A stretch of DNA of 64,000 bases, from contig NZ_CP133020.1 in the NCBI RefSeq assembly GCF_030866825.1, positions 3,720,001-3,784,000 on the forward strand, read 5' to 3'. Positions 7,075 to 15,948 of this stretch are shown here, one piece after another. The notes under the pieces are model-generated. The model ran no database searches, was not told the origin of the DNA, and worked only from the letters and a program-made list of their open reading frames with translations. This DNA is from Rathayibacter sp. SW19 (GTDB lineage Bacteria > Actinomycetota > Actinomycetes > Actinomycetales > Microbacteriaceae). Position numbers and translations under genes: made by a program. Within the stretch, counting starts at the first letter, position 1; each line of letters opens with the position of its first letter.

Positions 7075-9081
7075 ATGACCGGAACACTGGCTCTCGCGCT
7101 GCAACTCGGTCGGCTCGGAGACGACGAACTTCGAACGGTGCTCAGCACGCGCGCATTCCACCCTGCCCGGATCAACGACCTGTTCGATCTTGCGGAGGCG
7201 CTGCTCACGCCGGAGTCGATCCAGTCGGCCCTTGCCAGACTCGACCGGCCGACACTGGCGCTCGTCTTCGCGGCCGCTGCAGCCGCCGATGACGACGTGG
7301 CCGGCATCGCCGGCACGGCCGACGTGCGAGCGGATGCCGCCACCCCGGTCGCCGAGCTCACCTCCCGCCTGGCACGCTGGGGCGCCACACCGACCACCCT
7401 CGGGTCGCCGCAGATGATCCAAGTCGAGCTGGACCACCTTGCCCGCCTGCAACTCATCCGCCTGAGCGACCGGGGCGTCAGTGTGTACAGTGCGGTGCGT
7501 CAGCGGCTTGCTGCCTGGCCGTCCGAAGGGCTGCCGTCGGGCCGCGATCTGGCTGCAACGCCACCGCCGGGCGCGCGCACCGCAGGCGGGCGGACGACGG
7601 ATCCAGGTCCCCAGCCGAACGACCGGCTCGCGGCCGAGCAGGGCTTCAGCGCCATCGGCGCCACCGCTGCGCTACTGACCGAGCTGTCTCAGGAACCGGC
7701 CCGGCTACTGCAAAAGGGCGGGATCGCGCATCCGGACACCCGTCGGCTCGCGGCCGCGACCGGCCTGCCAGACGACACCGTCGCGACGCTCCTCTGGTGT
7801 GCGGACAAAGCGCGGCTGACTGCGATCGACGGGGCGTCCCTGCTGGCGACACACGCGGCCTCTGAGTGGTTCGGGCTCGACACCAGAGCGCGCTGGGCGT
7901 CGCTGGCCAACGGGTGGCGCAACGCCATGCCCGACGATGTGCGCCGGGTGCTGACGGCTCGCCCGCACGAGGATTGGGCCGACGGCCTGGTCGCATTCGC
8001 TCACTGGTTGTTCCCAGCGGATCCGAAGCGGCTGGCGCGCCGACTCGAGACCTACGGCAGCGCGGCGGCGCTGCTCGGCATCAGCATCGGCACGACGCCG
8101 ACCAGGGCCGGAATCCTGCTGCTGAATCAGGGCGCGGATGCCGCATCCGCCGTGATCGCAGAACACCTGCCTGCAGAGATCGATCGCGTCTACCTGCAAC
8201 CGGACCTCACGATCATCGCGCCCGGCCCGTTGCAGCCCGCGATCGACACCCGGTTGCGCACGTTCGCGGACCTGGAGAGCCGCGCACTCGCATCCACTTT
8301 CCGCGTGTCGGCTGCCAGCATCACCCGGGCGATCGCCGCGGGCGAGGATGCGGCAGGGCTGCGAACGTTCCTGCAGGAGATCTCGCTCACGGGCATCCCG
8401 CAGCCGTTGGATTATCTGTTGACCGAGACGGCGGCGCGCTACGGCCTGATCCGGGTTGTCGCGGTGTGCCCCGATCGCCGGGTCGACCAGCCCCGATCCG
8501 TCAGCTTGCCGAAGGGCGGCCGCCTCGATGCGACGGATGCCGGCGGCTCACGAGCGCGCAGCCGCATTCACTCCGCGGACACCGGGCTTCTCGAACGACT
8601 GGAAATCGACCAGACGCTCGCCTCGCTCGGTCTCACCCGCAGCTCGGACCATCAGCTGGAAAGCAGATTCGAACGCGATGTCGTGTTCTGGGCGCTGTCG
8701 GACGCACGCTACCCGGTCGCAGCCGAGGACACTGACGGGACGATCATCGCTCTGCGCCGCCGGGCGATCGCGCCGCGCACTGGGCACCGCAGCGTCGACC
8801 CGCTGGGCGCTTTGCTCGCACGCCTGCGCGCATCCGGCTCCCCCGATGAGGAAGGCACCTTGCAAGCCTGGCTCGCTCGGCAGTTGGATGCCGCCGTGCA
8901 TTCCCGGTCCACGCTGATCATCACCGTCGCCGCGCCGGGCGGTGGCGAGCGCGAATACACACTCGAGCCGACCGGCCTGGGCGGCGGGCGGGTGCGCGGC
9001 CGCGATCGCACCGTCGATGTCGAGCGCACGCTGCCGCTGTCAAGCATTCGCGGCATCCGCACGCCACCGGGTGCCGAGTAG
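7075..9081 (+). CDS. Helicase-associated (XPB/Ssl2 N-terminal-like) protein
   Basis: A 668-residue protein of the helicase-associated family that accompanies bacterial XPB. Its central region (about 370-470; RVYLQPDLTIIAPG, then LLTETAARYG) matches the domain annotated as XPB/Ssl2-like N-terminal region. It has no helicase motifs of its own and probably partners the XPB helicase at 9802 in DNA repair. Residues near 475-490 (RSVSLPKGGRL) are encoded by an in-frame copy of the dispersed CAGCTTGCCGAAGGGCGG repeat. A large repeat array separates it from xpb. Confidence 0.8.
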   Translation: MTGTLALALQLGRLGDDELRTVLSTRAFHPARINDLFDLAEALLTPESIQSALARLDRPTLALVFAAAAAADDDVAGIAGTADVRADAATPVAELTSRLARWGATPTTLGSPQMIQVELDHLARLQLIRLSDRGVSVYSAVRQRLAAWPSEGLPSGRDLAATPPPGARTAGGRTTDPGPQPNDRLAAEQGFSAIGATAALLTELSQEPARLLQKGGIAHPDTRRLAAATGLPDDTVATLLWCADKARLTAIDGASLLATHAASEWFGLDTRARWASLANGWRNAMPDDVRRVLTARPHEDWADGLVAFAHWLFPADPKRLARRLETYGSAAALLGISIGTTPTRAGILLLNQGADAASAVIAEHLPAEIDRVYLQPDLTIIAPGPLQPAIDTRLRTFADLESRALASTFRVSAASITRAIAAGEDAAGLRTFLQEISLTGIPQPLDYLLTETAARYGLIRVVAVCPDRRVDQPRSVSLPKGGRLDATDAGGSRARSRIHSADTGLLERLEIDQTLASLGLTRSSDHQLESRFERDVVFWALSDARYPVAAEDTDGTIIALRRRAIAPRTGHRSVDPLGALLARLRASGSPDEEGTLQAWLARQLDAAVHSRSTLIITVAAPGGGEREYTLEPTGLGGGRVRGRDRTVDVERTLPLSSIRGIRTPPGAE

Positions 9082-9778
9082 GAGCGCTAGCGCTGGTCGA
9101 GTAAGGAGCGCTACCGCTGGTCGAGTAAGGAGCGCTACCGCTGGTCGAGTAAGGAGCGCAAGCGCTGGTCGAGTAAGGAGCGCAAGCGCTGGTCGAGTAA
9201 GGAGCGCAAGCGCTGGTCGAGTAAGGAGCGCCAGCGACTGTATCGAGACCCCCCGCAAGCCCACGCACGAAGGTCTCGATACGCGGGCTCGTTCCTCGCT
9301 CGCTACTCGACCAGCAGTCCCGCCGGTCGAGTAAGGAGCGCCAGCGACTGTATCGAGACCCCCCGCAAGCCCACGCACGAAGGTCTCGATACGCGGGCTC
9401 GTTCCTCGCTCGCTACTCGACCAGCAGTCCCGCCGGTCGAGTAAGGAGCGCTAGCGCTGGTCGAGTAAGGAGCGCTACCGACTGTATCGAGACCCCACCA
9501 GCCGTACAGGGGGCCTCGATACGCCTGCTCGCTGCGCTCGCGGGCTACTCGACCAGCAGTCCCGCCGGTCGAGTAAGGAGCGCCAGCGACTGTATCGAGA
9601 CCCCCGCAAGCCCACGCACGAAGGTCTCGATACGCGGGCTCCTTCCTCGCTCGCTACTCGACCAGCAGTCCCGCAGGTCGAGTAAGGAGCGCCAGCGACT
9701 GTATCGAGACCCCCGCAAGCCCACGCACGAAGGTCTCGATACGCGGGCTCGTTCCTCGCTCGCTACTCGACCAGCGGG
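9079..9778. repeat. Array of GTCGAGTAAGGAGCG / TATCGAGACC repeats
   Basis: About 700 bp without genes. It opens with tandem 27-bp copies of GTCGAGTAAGGAGCGCTAGC-type units (9097-9240). Then come four or five longer modules in which GTCGAGTAAGGAGCGCCAGC, TATCGAGACC, GCAAGCCCACGCACGAAGG, TCTCGATACGCGGGCTC and TCGCTACTCGACCAGC recur in order. The outer parts of each module are inverted repeats (GTCGAGTA/TACTCGAC; TATCGAGACC/GGTCTCGATA), so each can fold into a long hairpin. The array splits the XPB gene pair. There are no variable spacers, so it is not CRISPR. Confidence 0.9.
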
Positions 9779-9787
9779 GACGCAACG

Positions 9788-9793
9788 TAGACT
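9788..9793 (+). promoter_or_regulatory. Probable -10 box for leaderless xpb start
   Basis: TAGACT ends 8 nt before the ATG at 9802, directly after the repeat array. No Shine-Dalgarno is visible, which suggests a leaderless transcript independent of the upstream helicase-associated gene. Confidence 0.45.
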
Positions 9794-9801
9794 AGACAGT
9801 T

Positions 9802-11445
9802 ATGTCTGACGGCCCCCTCATCGTCCAAAGCGACCGCACTGTGCTCCTCGAAGTCGCACACCCGCTGGCGGACGACGCTCGACACGACCTGAGCGTGTTC
9901 GCCGAACTGGAACGTGCGCCCGAGCACATCCACACGTACCGGATCACACGGCTCGGGTTGTGGAACGCGCGTGCTGCCGGACATCAGGCAGCCGACATGC
10001 TCGCGACGCTGGAGACGTACTCGAAGTTTCCGGTGCCGCAGACGGTCAGCGTCGACATCGTCGAAACCGTCGCACGATACGGTCGGTTGACGATCGAACG
10101 CGACGACGAGGGTGCGCTACTGCTGCGCAGCGATGATCTGGCCATCCTGACCGAAGTCGCCGGTGCGAAACGGATCTCCCCACTGTTGACCGGCCGCGTC
10201 GACGACACGACGTTCACGGTAGAGGCATGGGCACGCGGGCAACTCAAACAAGAGCTGGTGAAGCTCGGCTGGCCGGCTGAAGACCTCGCGGGCTACACAC
10301 CGGGCACACCGCATCCGATCGCACTTGTCGAAGAGAACTGGCACCTTCGCGACTATCAGCACAAGGCGATCGACAACTTTTTCGGCGGTGGCTCTGGCGT
10401 CGTCGTGCTGCCGTGCGGCGCCGGCAAGACCCTGGTCGGCGCCGGTGCGATGGCCACGGCGCAGACCACGACGCTCGTCCTGGTGACCAACACGGTCTCG
10501 GCGCGCCAGTGGCGCGCCGAACTGCTCAAACGCACCACACTGACGGCCGAAGAGATCGGCGAGTACTCCGGGCAGGTCAAAGAGGTCAAGCCTGTGACGA
10601 TCGCGACCTATCAGATCCTGACCGCGAAACGCAAAGGCCAATACGCACACTTGGCCCTGCTCGACGCGATGGACTGGGGGCTGGTGATTTACGACGAGGT
10701 GCACCTGCTGCCCGCGCCGGTGTTCAAACTCACCGCTGAGCTGCAGGCGCGTCGTCGATTGGGCCTGACGGCGACGCTGGTGCGCGAGGACGGACGAGAA
10801 GGCGACGTCTTCAGCCTGATCGGGCCGAAACGGTTCGACGCACCGTGGAAGGAGATCGAAGCACAGGGCTTCATCTCACCGGCCGCCTGCTATGAGGTGC
10901 GCATCGACTTGCCGCAATCCGATCGGCTCTCCTACGCTGCCGCTGCGGATGACGAACGATACCGTCTCGCTGCGACCGCACCGGCGAAACTGGATGTCGT
11001 GCGCCAGTTGGTCGCACGGCACGCCGGTGAGCGCATCCTCGTCATCGGTCAGTACCTCGACCAGATCGATGAGCTGGCCGAAGCGCTGGACGCCCCATCG
11101 TTGACCGGGGCGACCCCGGTGGATGAGCGCGAGCGCCTGTACCAGGAGTTCCGCGAGGGGCGCACCCTGGTGCTCGTGGTCTCGAAGGTCGCCAATTTCT
11201 CCGTCGATCTGCCGGAGGCGACCGTCGCCATCCAGGTGTCCGGATCGTTCGGCTCACGGCAGGAAGAGGCGCAACGACTCGGTCGGTTGCTGCGCCCGAA
11301 GGAATCCGGGCTGTCTGCGAACTTCTACACCCTCGTCGCGCGCGACACCGTCGACCAGGACTTTGCCCAGAATCGGCAACGATTCCTGGCCGAGCAAGGC
11401 TACAGCTACACGATTCTGGATGCCCACGCCCTCGCAGCCGCGTAG
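9802..11445 (+). CDS. DNA repair helicase XPB
   Basis: Superfamily 2 helicase of 547 residues, the bacterial XPB homologue. An N-terminal domain (1-170) precedes the RecA-like core: Walker A PCGAGKT at 204-210, DEVH box at 298-301, GLTATLVRE motif at about 317-325, and motif VI QEEAQRLGRLLRP near 490-502. It is expected to unwind damaged DNA 3'-5' in nucleotide-excision-type repair. The partner helicase-associated protein lies upstream on the same strand beyond the repeat array. Confidence 0.93.
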   Translation: MSDGPLIVQSDRTVLLEVAHPLADDARHDLSVFAELERAPEHIHTYRITRLGLWNARAAGHQAADMLATLETYSKFPVPQTVSVDIVETVARYGRLTIERDDEGALLLRSDDLAILTEVAGAKRISPLLTGRVDDTTFTVEAWARGQLKQELVKLGWPAEDLAGYTPGTPHPIALVEENWHLRDYQHKAIDNFFGGGSGVVVLPCGAGKTLVGAGAMATAQTTTLVLVTNTVSARQWRAELLKRTTLTAEEIGEYSGQVKEVKPVTIATYQILTAKRKGQYAHLALLDAMDWGLVIYDEVHLLPAPVFKLTAELQARRRLGLTATLVREDGREGDVFSLIGPKRFDAPWKEIEAQGFISPAACYEVRIDLPQSDRLSYAAAADDERYRLAATAPAKLDVVRQLVARHAGERILVIGQYLDQIDELAEALDAPSLTGATPVDERERLYQEFREGRTLVLVVSKVANFSVDLPEATVAIQVSGSFGSRQEEAQRLGRLLRPKESGLSANFYTLVARDTVDQDFAQNRQRFLAEQGYSYTILDAHALAAA

Positions 11446-11472
11446 CTCGCGCACTCCCCCCCTCGCTCACTA

Positions 11473-11538
11473 CCGCTGAGGTGCGGACTTTTGTCGCTTT
11501 CCAGGGCGGGAGAGCGACAAAAGTCCGCACCTCAGCGG
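11473..11538. repeat. Perfect 26-bp palindrome at convergent gene ends
   Basis: Arms 11473-11498 and 11513-11538 are perfect inverse complements (CCGCTGAGGTGCGGACTTTT and onward) around a 14-nt loop. It lies between the ends of xpb and the pyrimidine-reductase gene, so it could terminate transcription from both sides, although no T-tract follows. It is longer than a usual terminator stem and may be a mobile palindromic element. Confidence 0.85.
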
Positions 11539-11560
11539 GCTGGTGGGCGCGTGCGGCGGA

Positions 11561-12340
11561 TCAGGCCCGCAGGTAGCGCAGCAGCAGGGTGTCGCCTGCG
11601 GCGAGGGCGTGGGCCAGGCGCATGTGCATGGGAGCGTCGGGCACGACGTCACCGGTAATTCCCGGGCCGGCGCCGCCCTCCAACAGCGGGCTTACGGTGA
11701 GGCACAGCTCGTCGAGCGTGCCGTCCGCCAACATTGTGCCGAAAAGTCGCGGTCCACCCTCGCAGTGCACCTGGGTGAGCCCGCGCTCCGCGAGTGCCCG
11801 CAGCATCCAGGCGGTGTCCACATCGTCTTCGCCGCAGACAAGCACATCGGCGACCTCGGCTAGTGCAGCTCGACGATCGGCTGGCGAAGCTGCGGTCGTC
11901 ACAACGATCGGCCGCACAGGGGCGTCCGTAAAGATCCGGCTCTTCGGGTCCAGATTCAGGGATGCGGAGACGAGCGCGAACACCGGCTGGGGCGCCAGTC
12001 CGGCAGTCAGGCGTCGGGCTTCGGCAGCCGGAGCGACCCGCATCGGGCCGTAGCCCTCCGTGCGCACCGTTCCGGCACCGACGACGACAACGTGGCAGAG
12101 GGTGCGCAGCAGATCGAAAACGCGATGATCCGCGGCATCCGACAACCCCGCGGAGCGGCCCTCGTGCGTCGCTGCGCCATCGATGCTGGCCACGAAGTTG
12201 ACGCGCGCCCAGTGCGTTGCCTCATTCGGCGCCGAATACCAGGCCACCAGGTCGTCATCGCTGGCTTCCTCGTACCGCAATGACGCCCCCGGCCCCGGCG
12301 TCGGCAACGGCCAGATGCGTGTGATTGCGGCGTCACTCAT
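11561..12340 (-). CDS. Pyrimidine reductase family protein (RibD C-terminal domain)
   Basis: A 259-residue protein of the RibD C-terminal/dihydrofolate-reductase-like fold. NADPH-binding motifs are visible: VVVGAGTVRTEGYGP (85-99), then VHCEGGPRLFGTML (192-205) and LCLTVSPLLEGG (212-223). These proteins reduce a ribosylated pyrimidine in riboflavin-type pathways, but the actinobacterial stand-alone form lacks a proven substrate. It overlaps the folP-like gene by 8 bp, so the two are probably co-translated. Confidence 0.82.
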   Translation of the reverse strand: MSDAAITRIWPLPTPGPGASLRYEEASDDDLVAWYSAPNEATHWARVNFVASIDGAATHEGRSAGLSDAADHRVFDLLRTLCHVVVVGAGTVRTEGYGPMRVAPAAEARRLTAGLAPQPVFALVSASLNLDPKSRIFTDAPVRPIVVTTAASPADRRAALAEVADVLVCGEDDVDTAWMLRALAERGLTQVHCEGGPRLFGTMLADGTLDELCLTVSPLLEGGAGPGITGDVVPDAPMHMRLAHALAAGDTLLLRYLRA

Positions 12341-13334
12341 TGATGCCCACCGTGCCGATCTCCCCCGTGCCGATCTCCCCCGTGTTGATCTCCACCGTGT
12401 TGATCTCCCCCATGTTGTGTTTGAGGTACGCGGGCTGCCTGAAACCGAGGATCGCCTCCGTCATGCGTACGGCCGCAACCGACTCTGCCACATTGTGCAT
12501 CCGCACGATCCGCGCCCCCTGCACGATGGCGAACACCGCAGCCGCGAGTGAGCCCTCCAGCCTGTCGTCGCGCCCAGCGTTCAGTGTTTCGCCGATGAAG
12601 TCCTTGTTCGACACCGCGGCGAGCGTCGGCAACCCGAGGGCGGCGATCTCCGAGAGTCGCCGTGTGAGTTCGAGCGACTGCAGCGTGTTCTTGTTGAGAT
12701 CGTGTCCCGGATCAATCACGATGCGTGATTCGGGCACCCCAAGGCTGACGGCGTATTCGATTCGTTCACGCAGGAACGCCGCAATCTCTCCGGCCACATC
12801 GTCGTAGTGCGGGTGCGGGTAGAACGTGCGAGGCTTTGCGAGGCTGTGGGTGATCACCAGAGTCGCGTCGCTGTCGGCGACGACTCGCACGATCTCGGGG
12901 TCGTGCAACCCCGTCGTATCGTTGACGACGTTCGCCCCGGCCCGGATGCAGCGTCGCGCGACCTCCGCACGGAACGTGTCGACCGAAATCACCACGTCCG
13001 ATCTCTCGCGCACGGCCGTAACGACCGGGAGCACCCGCTCGAGTTCCTCGCTGGCCGGCAGTTCGGGGCCGGGGGCGAACGGCGCTCCGCCGATGTCGAC
13101 CCAGTCTGCGCCGGCAGCCGCAGCGTCCAGGCAGGAGCGCACCGCGGCATCCAATGCGAAGGTCGCACCGCGATCGTAAAACGAGTCCGGGGTGCGATTG
13201 ACGACGGCCATCACGGCCACGTGCGTGTTGAAGTCGAAGGTGCGCTCACCGATGGTGCGGATCGGTGAGCGCAACGGCGGCAGATACACGGCCGGAGCAG
13301 GAGCGGGGTGAGACGCAGGCGACATATCACCCAT
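12333..13334 (-). CDS. Dihydropteroate synthase-like protein, FolP2 type
   Basis: A 333-residue TIM-barrel protein of the pterin-binding family. The signature AVMAVVNRTPDSFYDRGATF departs from canonical NVTPDSFSDGG and resembles mycobacterial FolP2, whose sulfonamide-target activity is doubtful. Other landmarks are DIGGAPFAPG, NDTTGLHDPEI and IVIDPGHDLNKNT. Folate synthesis is therefore possible but not certain; folE lies 1.3 kb away. The C-terminus ends in a repeated EIGTG/EINTG peptide encoded by a 15-bp tandem repeat. Confidence 0.75.
   Translation of the reverse strand: MGDMSPASHPAPAPAVYLPPLRSPIRTIGERTFDFNTHVAVMAVVNRTPDSFYDRGATFALDAAVRSCLDAAAAGADWVDIGGAPFAPGPELPASEELERVLPVVTAVRERSDVVISVDTFRAEVARRCIRAGANVVNDTTGLHDPEIVRVVADSDATLVITHSLAKPRTFYPHPHYDDVAGEIAAFLRERIEYAVSLGVPESRIVIDPGHDLNKNTLQSLELTRRLSEIAALGLPTLAAVSNKDFIGETLNAGRDDRLEGSLAAAVFAIVQGARIVRMHNVAESVAAVRMTEAILGFRQPAYLKHNMGEINTVEINTGEIGTGEIGTVGINE
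12351..12410. repeat. 15-bp in-frame tandem repeat, four copies
   Basis: Units CGTGCCGATCTCCCC, CGTGCCGATCTCCCC, CGTGTTGATCTCCAC and CGTGTTGATCTCCCC run back to back and encode GEIGT/GEINT-type repeats at the very C-terminus of the folP2-like protein. Confidence 0.9.
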
Positions 13335-13360
13335 CGTGCCGGAAAAGCGTGTTCAGTGCC

Positions 13361-14587
13361 TCACACCTCGGCGATCGGCACGCTCGCGTCGGCGAGGCGC
13401 GCCGCGTCGACGACACGCGCCGAGCGGATGAGCGATTGGATATCCTCACTCACGTCCCACACGTTCACATTCATCCCGGCGACGACCCGGCCATCAGCGG
13501 CCTGCCAGAACGCAATGAATTCGCGGGTTGCGGGGTCGCCACGATAGACGATCGTCGCATCCGAGGTCAGCGTCGGATAGCCGGCGTACTCCATTCCCAG
13601 GTCGTACTGGTCGGTGTAGAAGTACGGGATGTCGTCGAAGACGACGTCTTGGCCGAGCATGCTCTTGGCAGCGACCTTGCCTGCGTTGATCGCATTCGCC
13701 CAGTGTTCGTTGCGCATGTGCACCTTGACAACGGGGTGATACGCGTTCGCGACGTCGCCGGCTGCGAACACGTCCGCAGCGCTGGTGTGCAGCCGCTCAT
13801 CCGTCTCGACGCCGCGGTTGATGGTCAGCCCGGCAGCCTGGGCGAGGTCGACGTTGGGTATGGCGCCGGCGCCGACCACGACGAGATCCGCAGGAAGCGT
13901 TTCGCCTTCGATCACGACTCCGGTGACGTGCCCGTCTTTCGCCTCGAACTCCTTGAGGCTCGCCGGAAGACGGAACTGAACACCGTTCTCGCGATGCATC
14001 TTCTCGAACACACCACCCAGCTCGTCGCCGAGAGCGACGCTGAGCGCCACGTTCTCCATGCCGATCACCGTGACATTGTTGCCATAGCCACGCGCAGCGG
14101 CCGCGATTTCAAGGCCGATCCAGCCAGAGCCGACAATCACCAGATTCTTGCCCCCGACGCTCAGTGCGTCGCGAAGCGCTTCGCTCTCTTCGACGGTGCG
14201 CAGATAGTAGATGCCTGTTGCCTCGTAGTTCGGCACATGCAGATGCCGCGACGATGCACCGGTGGCCAGCAGGAGCTTGTCATAGTGGAGCCGATCGCCC
14301 GAACCGAGAACGACCTCGTGGGCTGCGACGTCCAATGCGGTGGCCGGCGTGTTCAGCAGAAGTTCCACCTTGTTCTCGTCGTACCACTCGGCCGGCTTGA
14401 CGAAGATCGTGTCGCGGGTTGCGTCGCCCTTGAAGTACTCCTTCGAAAGCGGCGGCCTGAGATACGGATGATGCGCCTCGGATGCCACGATACGCACCCT
14501 TCCATCGAAGCCCTCAGCCCGTAGCGTCTCCGCAGCCGTTGCTGCCGTCAGACCTCCCCCGACGATGACGAATTCTTGCTCGCTCAT
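13361..14587 (-). CDS. FAD-dependent ferredoxin-reductase-type oxidoreductase
   Basis: A 408-residue NAD(P)H:acceptor oxidoreductase of the BphA4/CamA (ferredoxin or rubredoxin reductase) family. The FAD-binding motif VIVGGGLTAATAAE is at 7-20, the NAD-binding motif VIVGSGWIGLEIAA at about 149-162, and the second flavin motif TSAADVFAAGDVAN near 287-300. The C-terminal reductase domain is present. The redox partner is not encoded nearby, so the electron acceptor is unknown. It stands alone between folP2 and folE. Confidence 0.88.
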   Translation of the reverse strand: MSEQEFVIVGGGLTAATAAETLRAEGFDGRVRIVASEAHHPYLRPPLSKEYFKGDATRDTIFVKPAEWYDENKVELLLNTPATALDVAAHEVVLGSGDRLHYDKLLLATGASSRHLHVPNYEATGIYYLRTVEESEALRDALSVGGKNLVIVGSGWIGLEIAAAARGYGNNVTVIGMENVALSVALGDELGGVFEKMHRENGVQFRLPASLKEFEAKDGHVTGVVIEGETLPADLVVVGAGAIPNVDLAQAAGLTINRGVETDERLHTSAADVFAAGDVANAYHPVVKVHMRNEHWANAINAGKVAAKSMLGQDVVFDDIPYFYTDQYDLGMEYAGYPTLTSDATIVYRGDPATREFIAFWQAADGRVVAGMNVNVWDVSEDIQSLIRSARVVDAARLADASVPIAEV

Positions 14588-14656
14588 GCTGTTACTCCCT
14601 TGCCTGTGTCAAAACTGCCTGTGTCAAATCCGGTCGATGAAATCGATGGATGGTCT

Positions 14657-15328
14657 TCAGCGACGGCCGTCGCAGAAGAATTGCTCGCGCAGATCGGCGC
14701 GATCCTTCAGCACACCGGTGAACGCAGACGTGACCGTTCGCGCGCCCCGCGCCTGGATGCCTCGAATCGTCATGCAGGTGTGTTCTGCCTCCATGACGAC
14801 GCCCACCCCGACCGGGTCGAGTTCCGACTCGATCCAGTTTGCGACCTGACGGGTGAGGCGTTCCTGCACCTGCAGGTCGTGGCTGAAGAAGTCGACGACG
14901 CGCGCCAGCTTGGACAGACCGATCAGCCGATCACCGGGGATGTACCCGACGTGCGCGATGCCCTGGAACGGCAGAAGGTGGTGTTCGCACAGTGAGTGGA
15001 AGGGAATGTCTCGCACGAGTACGAGTTCGTCGTAGCCCTCCGTGTTCGGAAACGTCGTTGGTGCGAACTCGTTCTGGGTCAGCTGTTCGATGAACGCGTC
15101 TGTGACGCGACGCGGCGTCTCGGCCAGGTGCTCCGATCTCGGATCGCGGCCGAGCGCCTTCAACAGTTCGGTCACTGCCGCTTGTGCTCGCACCCGGTCA
15201 ACAATCCGCCCGCCCTCGGCAGCCTCCCCGGTGGTGTCGATAACCGGCCTGAGTCTGCTCGGCGTTGAAACCGCACGCTCCGCGCCGATGGTGTGCATCC
15301 GCAGATCCGTTGTGGCGTTGATCGTCAT
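14657..15328 (-). CDS. folE: GTP cyclohydrolase I
   Basis: First enzyme of tetrahydrofolate (pterin) synthesis, converting GTP to 7,8-dihydroneopterin triphosphate. It has 223 residues. Zinc ligands are Cys114 and His117 in HSLCEHHLLPF and Cys185 in HTCMTIRG. The core runs from about residue 45; the first 40 residues are a variable extension, so a later start is possible. It is monocistronic here, away from other folate genes apart from folP2. Confidence 0.93.
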   Translation of the reverse strand: MTINATTDLRMHTIGAERAVSTPSRLRPVIDTTGEAAEGGRIVDRVRAQAAVTELLKALGRDPRSEHLAETPRRVTDAFIEQLTQNEFAPTTFPNTEGYDELVLVRDIPFHSLCEHHLLPFQGIAHVGYIPGDRLIGLSKLARVVDFFSHDLQVQERLTRQVANWIESELDPVGVGVVMEAEHTCMTIRGIQARGARTVTSAFTGVLKDRADLREQFFCDGRR

Positions 15329-15380
15329 CGAGGCCCTCCCGTGGCTGATACCCAGTCTCTCATCGAACCATTCCCTTCCT

Positions 15381-15830
15381 TCAGGCGGCGGTGCCGTGGG
15401 ACTGTGCGCGAGCCGCTGGACTCACCGAAAGTCTCCACAGGGCGAGCGCAGCGACCAGCAATCCGAAGTCACGGAGCGCGACGTCGAAATAGCCGGGCAG
15501 CACCAGCAGGTTGATGATGATCCCGGCGAGCCAGAGGGTTACCAAGAGCGATCCCCAGCGCGGCGCGAAGGCAACAGCCAGACCTGCGACGATCTCGATA
15601 ATGCCGACGATGTACATGAACTGTTGCCCCGTCATTGGCGCGACGTCGGTGACGATGGGCGCGAGATAGTGCGGCCAGAAAGTCAGAATGTTGAAAAACT
15701 TGTCGATTCCGAACACGATCGGCGCGATGGTGAATACGGTGCGAAGCAGGAGGAAGGCCTGCCGGGCCGGGTCTGCATCGAGCAGTAGGTGCCAGCGATT
15801 TTCAGTCGCGTGCGGTGTGGTGGTGACCAT
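15381..15830 (-). CDS. DoxX-like membrane protein
   Basis: A 149-residue integral membrane protein with four hydrophobic segments, similar to DoxX-like or YphA-type small membrane proteins; the role is unclear, possibly redox stress. The start at 15830 has GGAAGG 7 nt upstream; the open frame itself extends to 15881. It is divergent from the ArsR-type regulator at 15949, which may control it. Confidence 0.7.
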   Translation of the reverse strand: MVTTTPHATENRWHLLLDADPARQAFLLLRTVFTIAPIVFGIDKFFNILTFWPHYLAPIVTDVAPMTGQQFMYIVGIIEIVAGLAVAFAPRWGSLLVTLWLAGIIINLLVLPGYFDVALRDFGLLVAALALWRLSVSPAARAQSHGTAA

Positions 15831-15879
15831 GATCTGACCTTCCTGGGACAGTGTGAATGAGGTGTTGTTTCCAAAACTC

Positions 15880-15940
15880 AATAACTCGACTTTAGAAGCA
15901 AATCAATTCTTTTGTCAAGAATGGTTGTTTTAGAGTTATT
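15880..15940. promoter_or_regulatory. AT-rich divergent promoter with inverted repeat
   Basis: AATAACTC (15880-15887) and GAGTTATT (15933-15940) are inverse complements flanking a markedly AT-rich stretch between the divergent DoxX-like and regulator genes. They may be operator half-sites for the adjacent regulator. Confidence 0.4.
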
Positions 15941-15948
15941 CTGAAAGC

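Noticed and set aside
9079..9778. CRISPR array
   Set aside because: The repeats are directly adjacent or embedded in larger identical modules; there are no unique spacers of even length and no cas genes.
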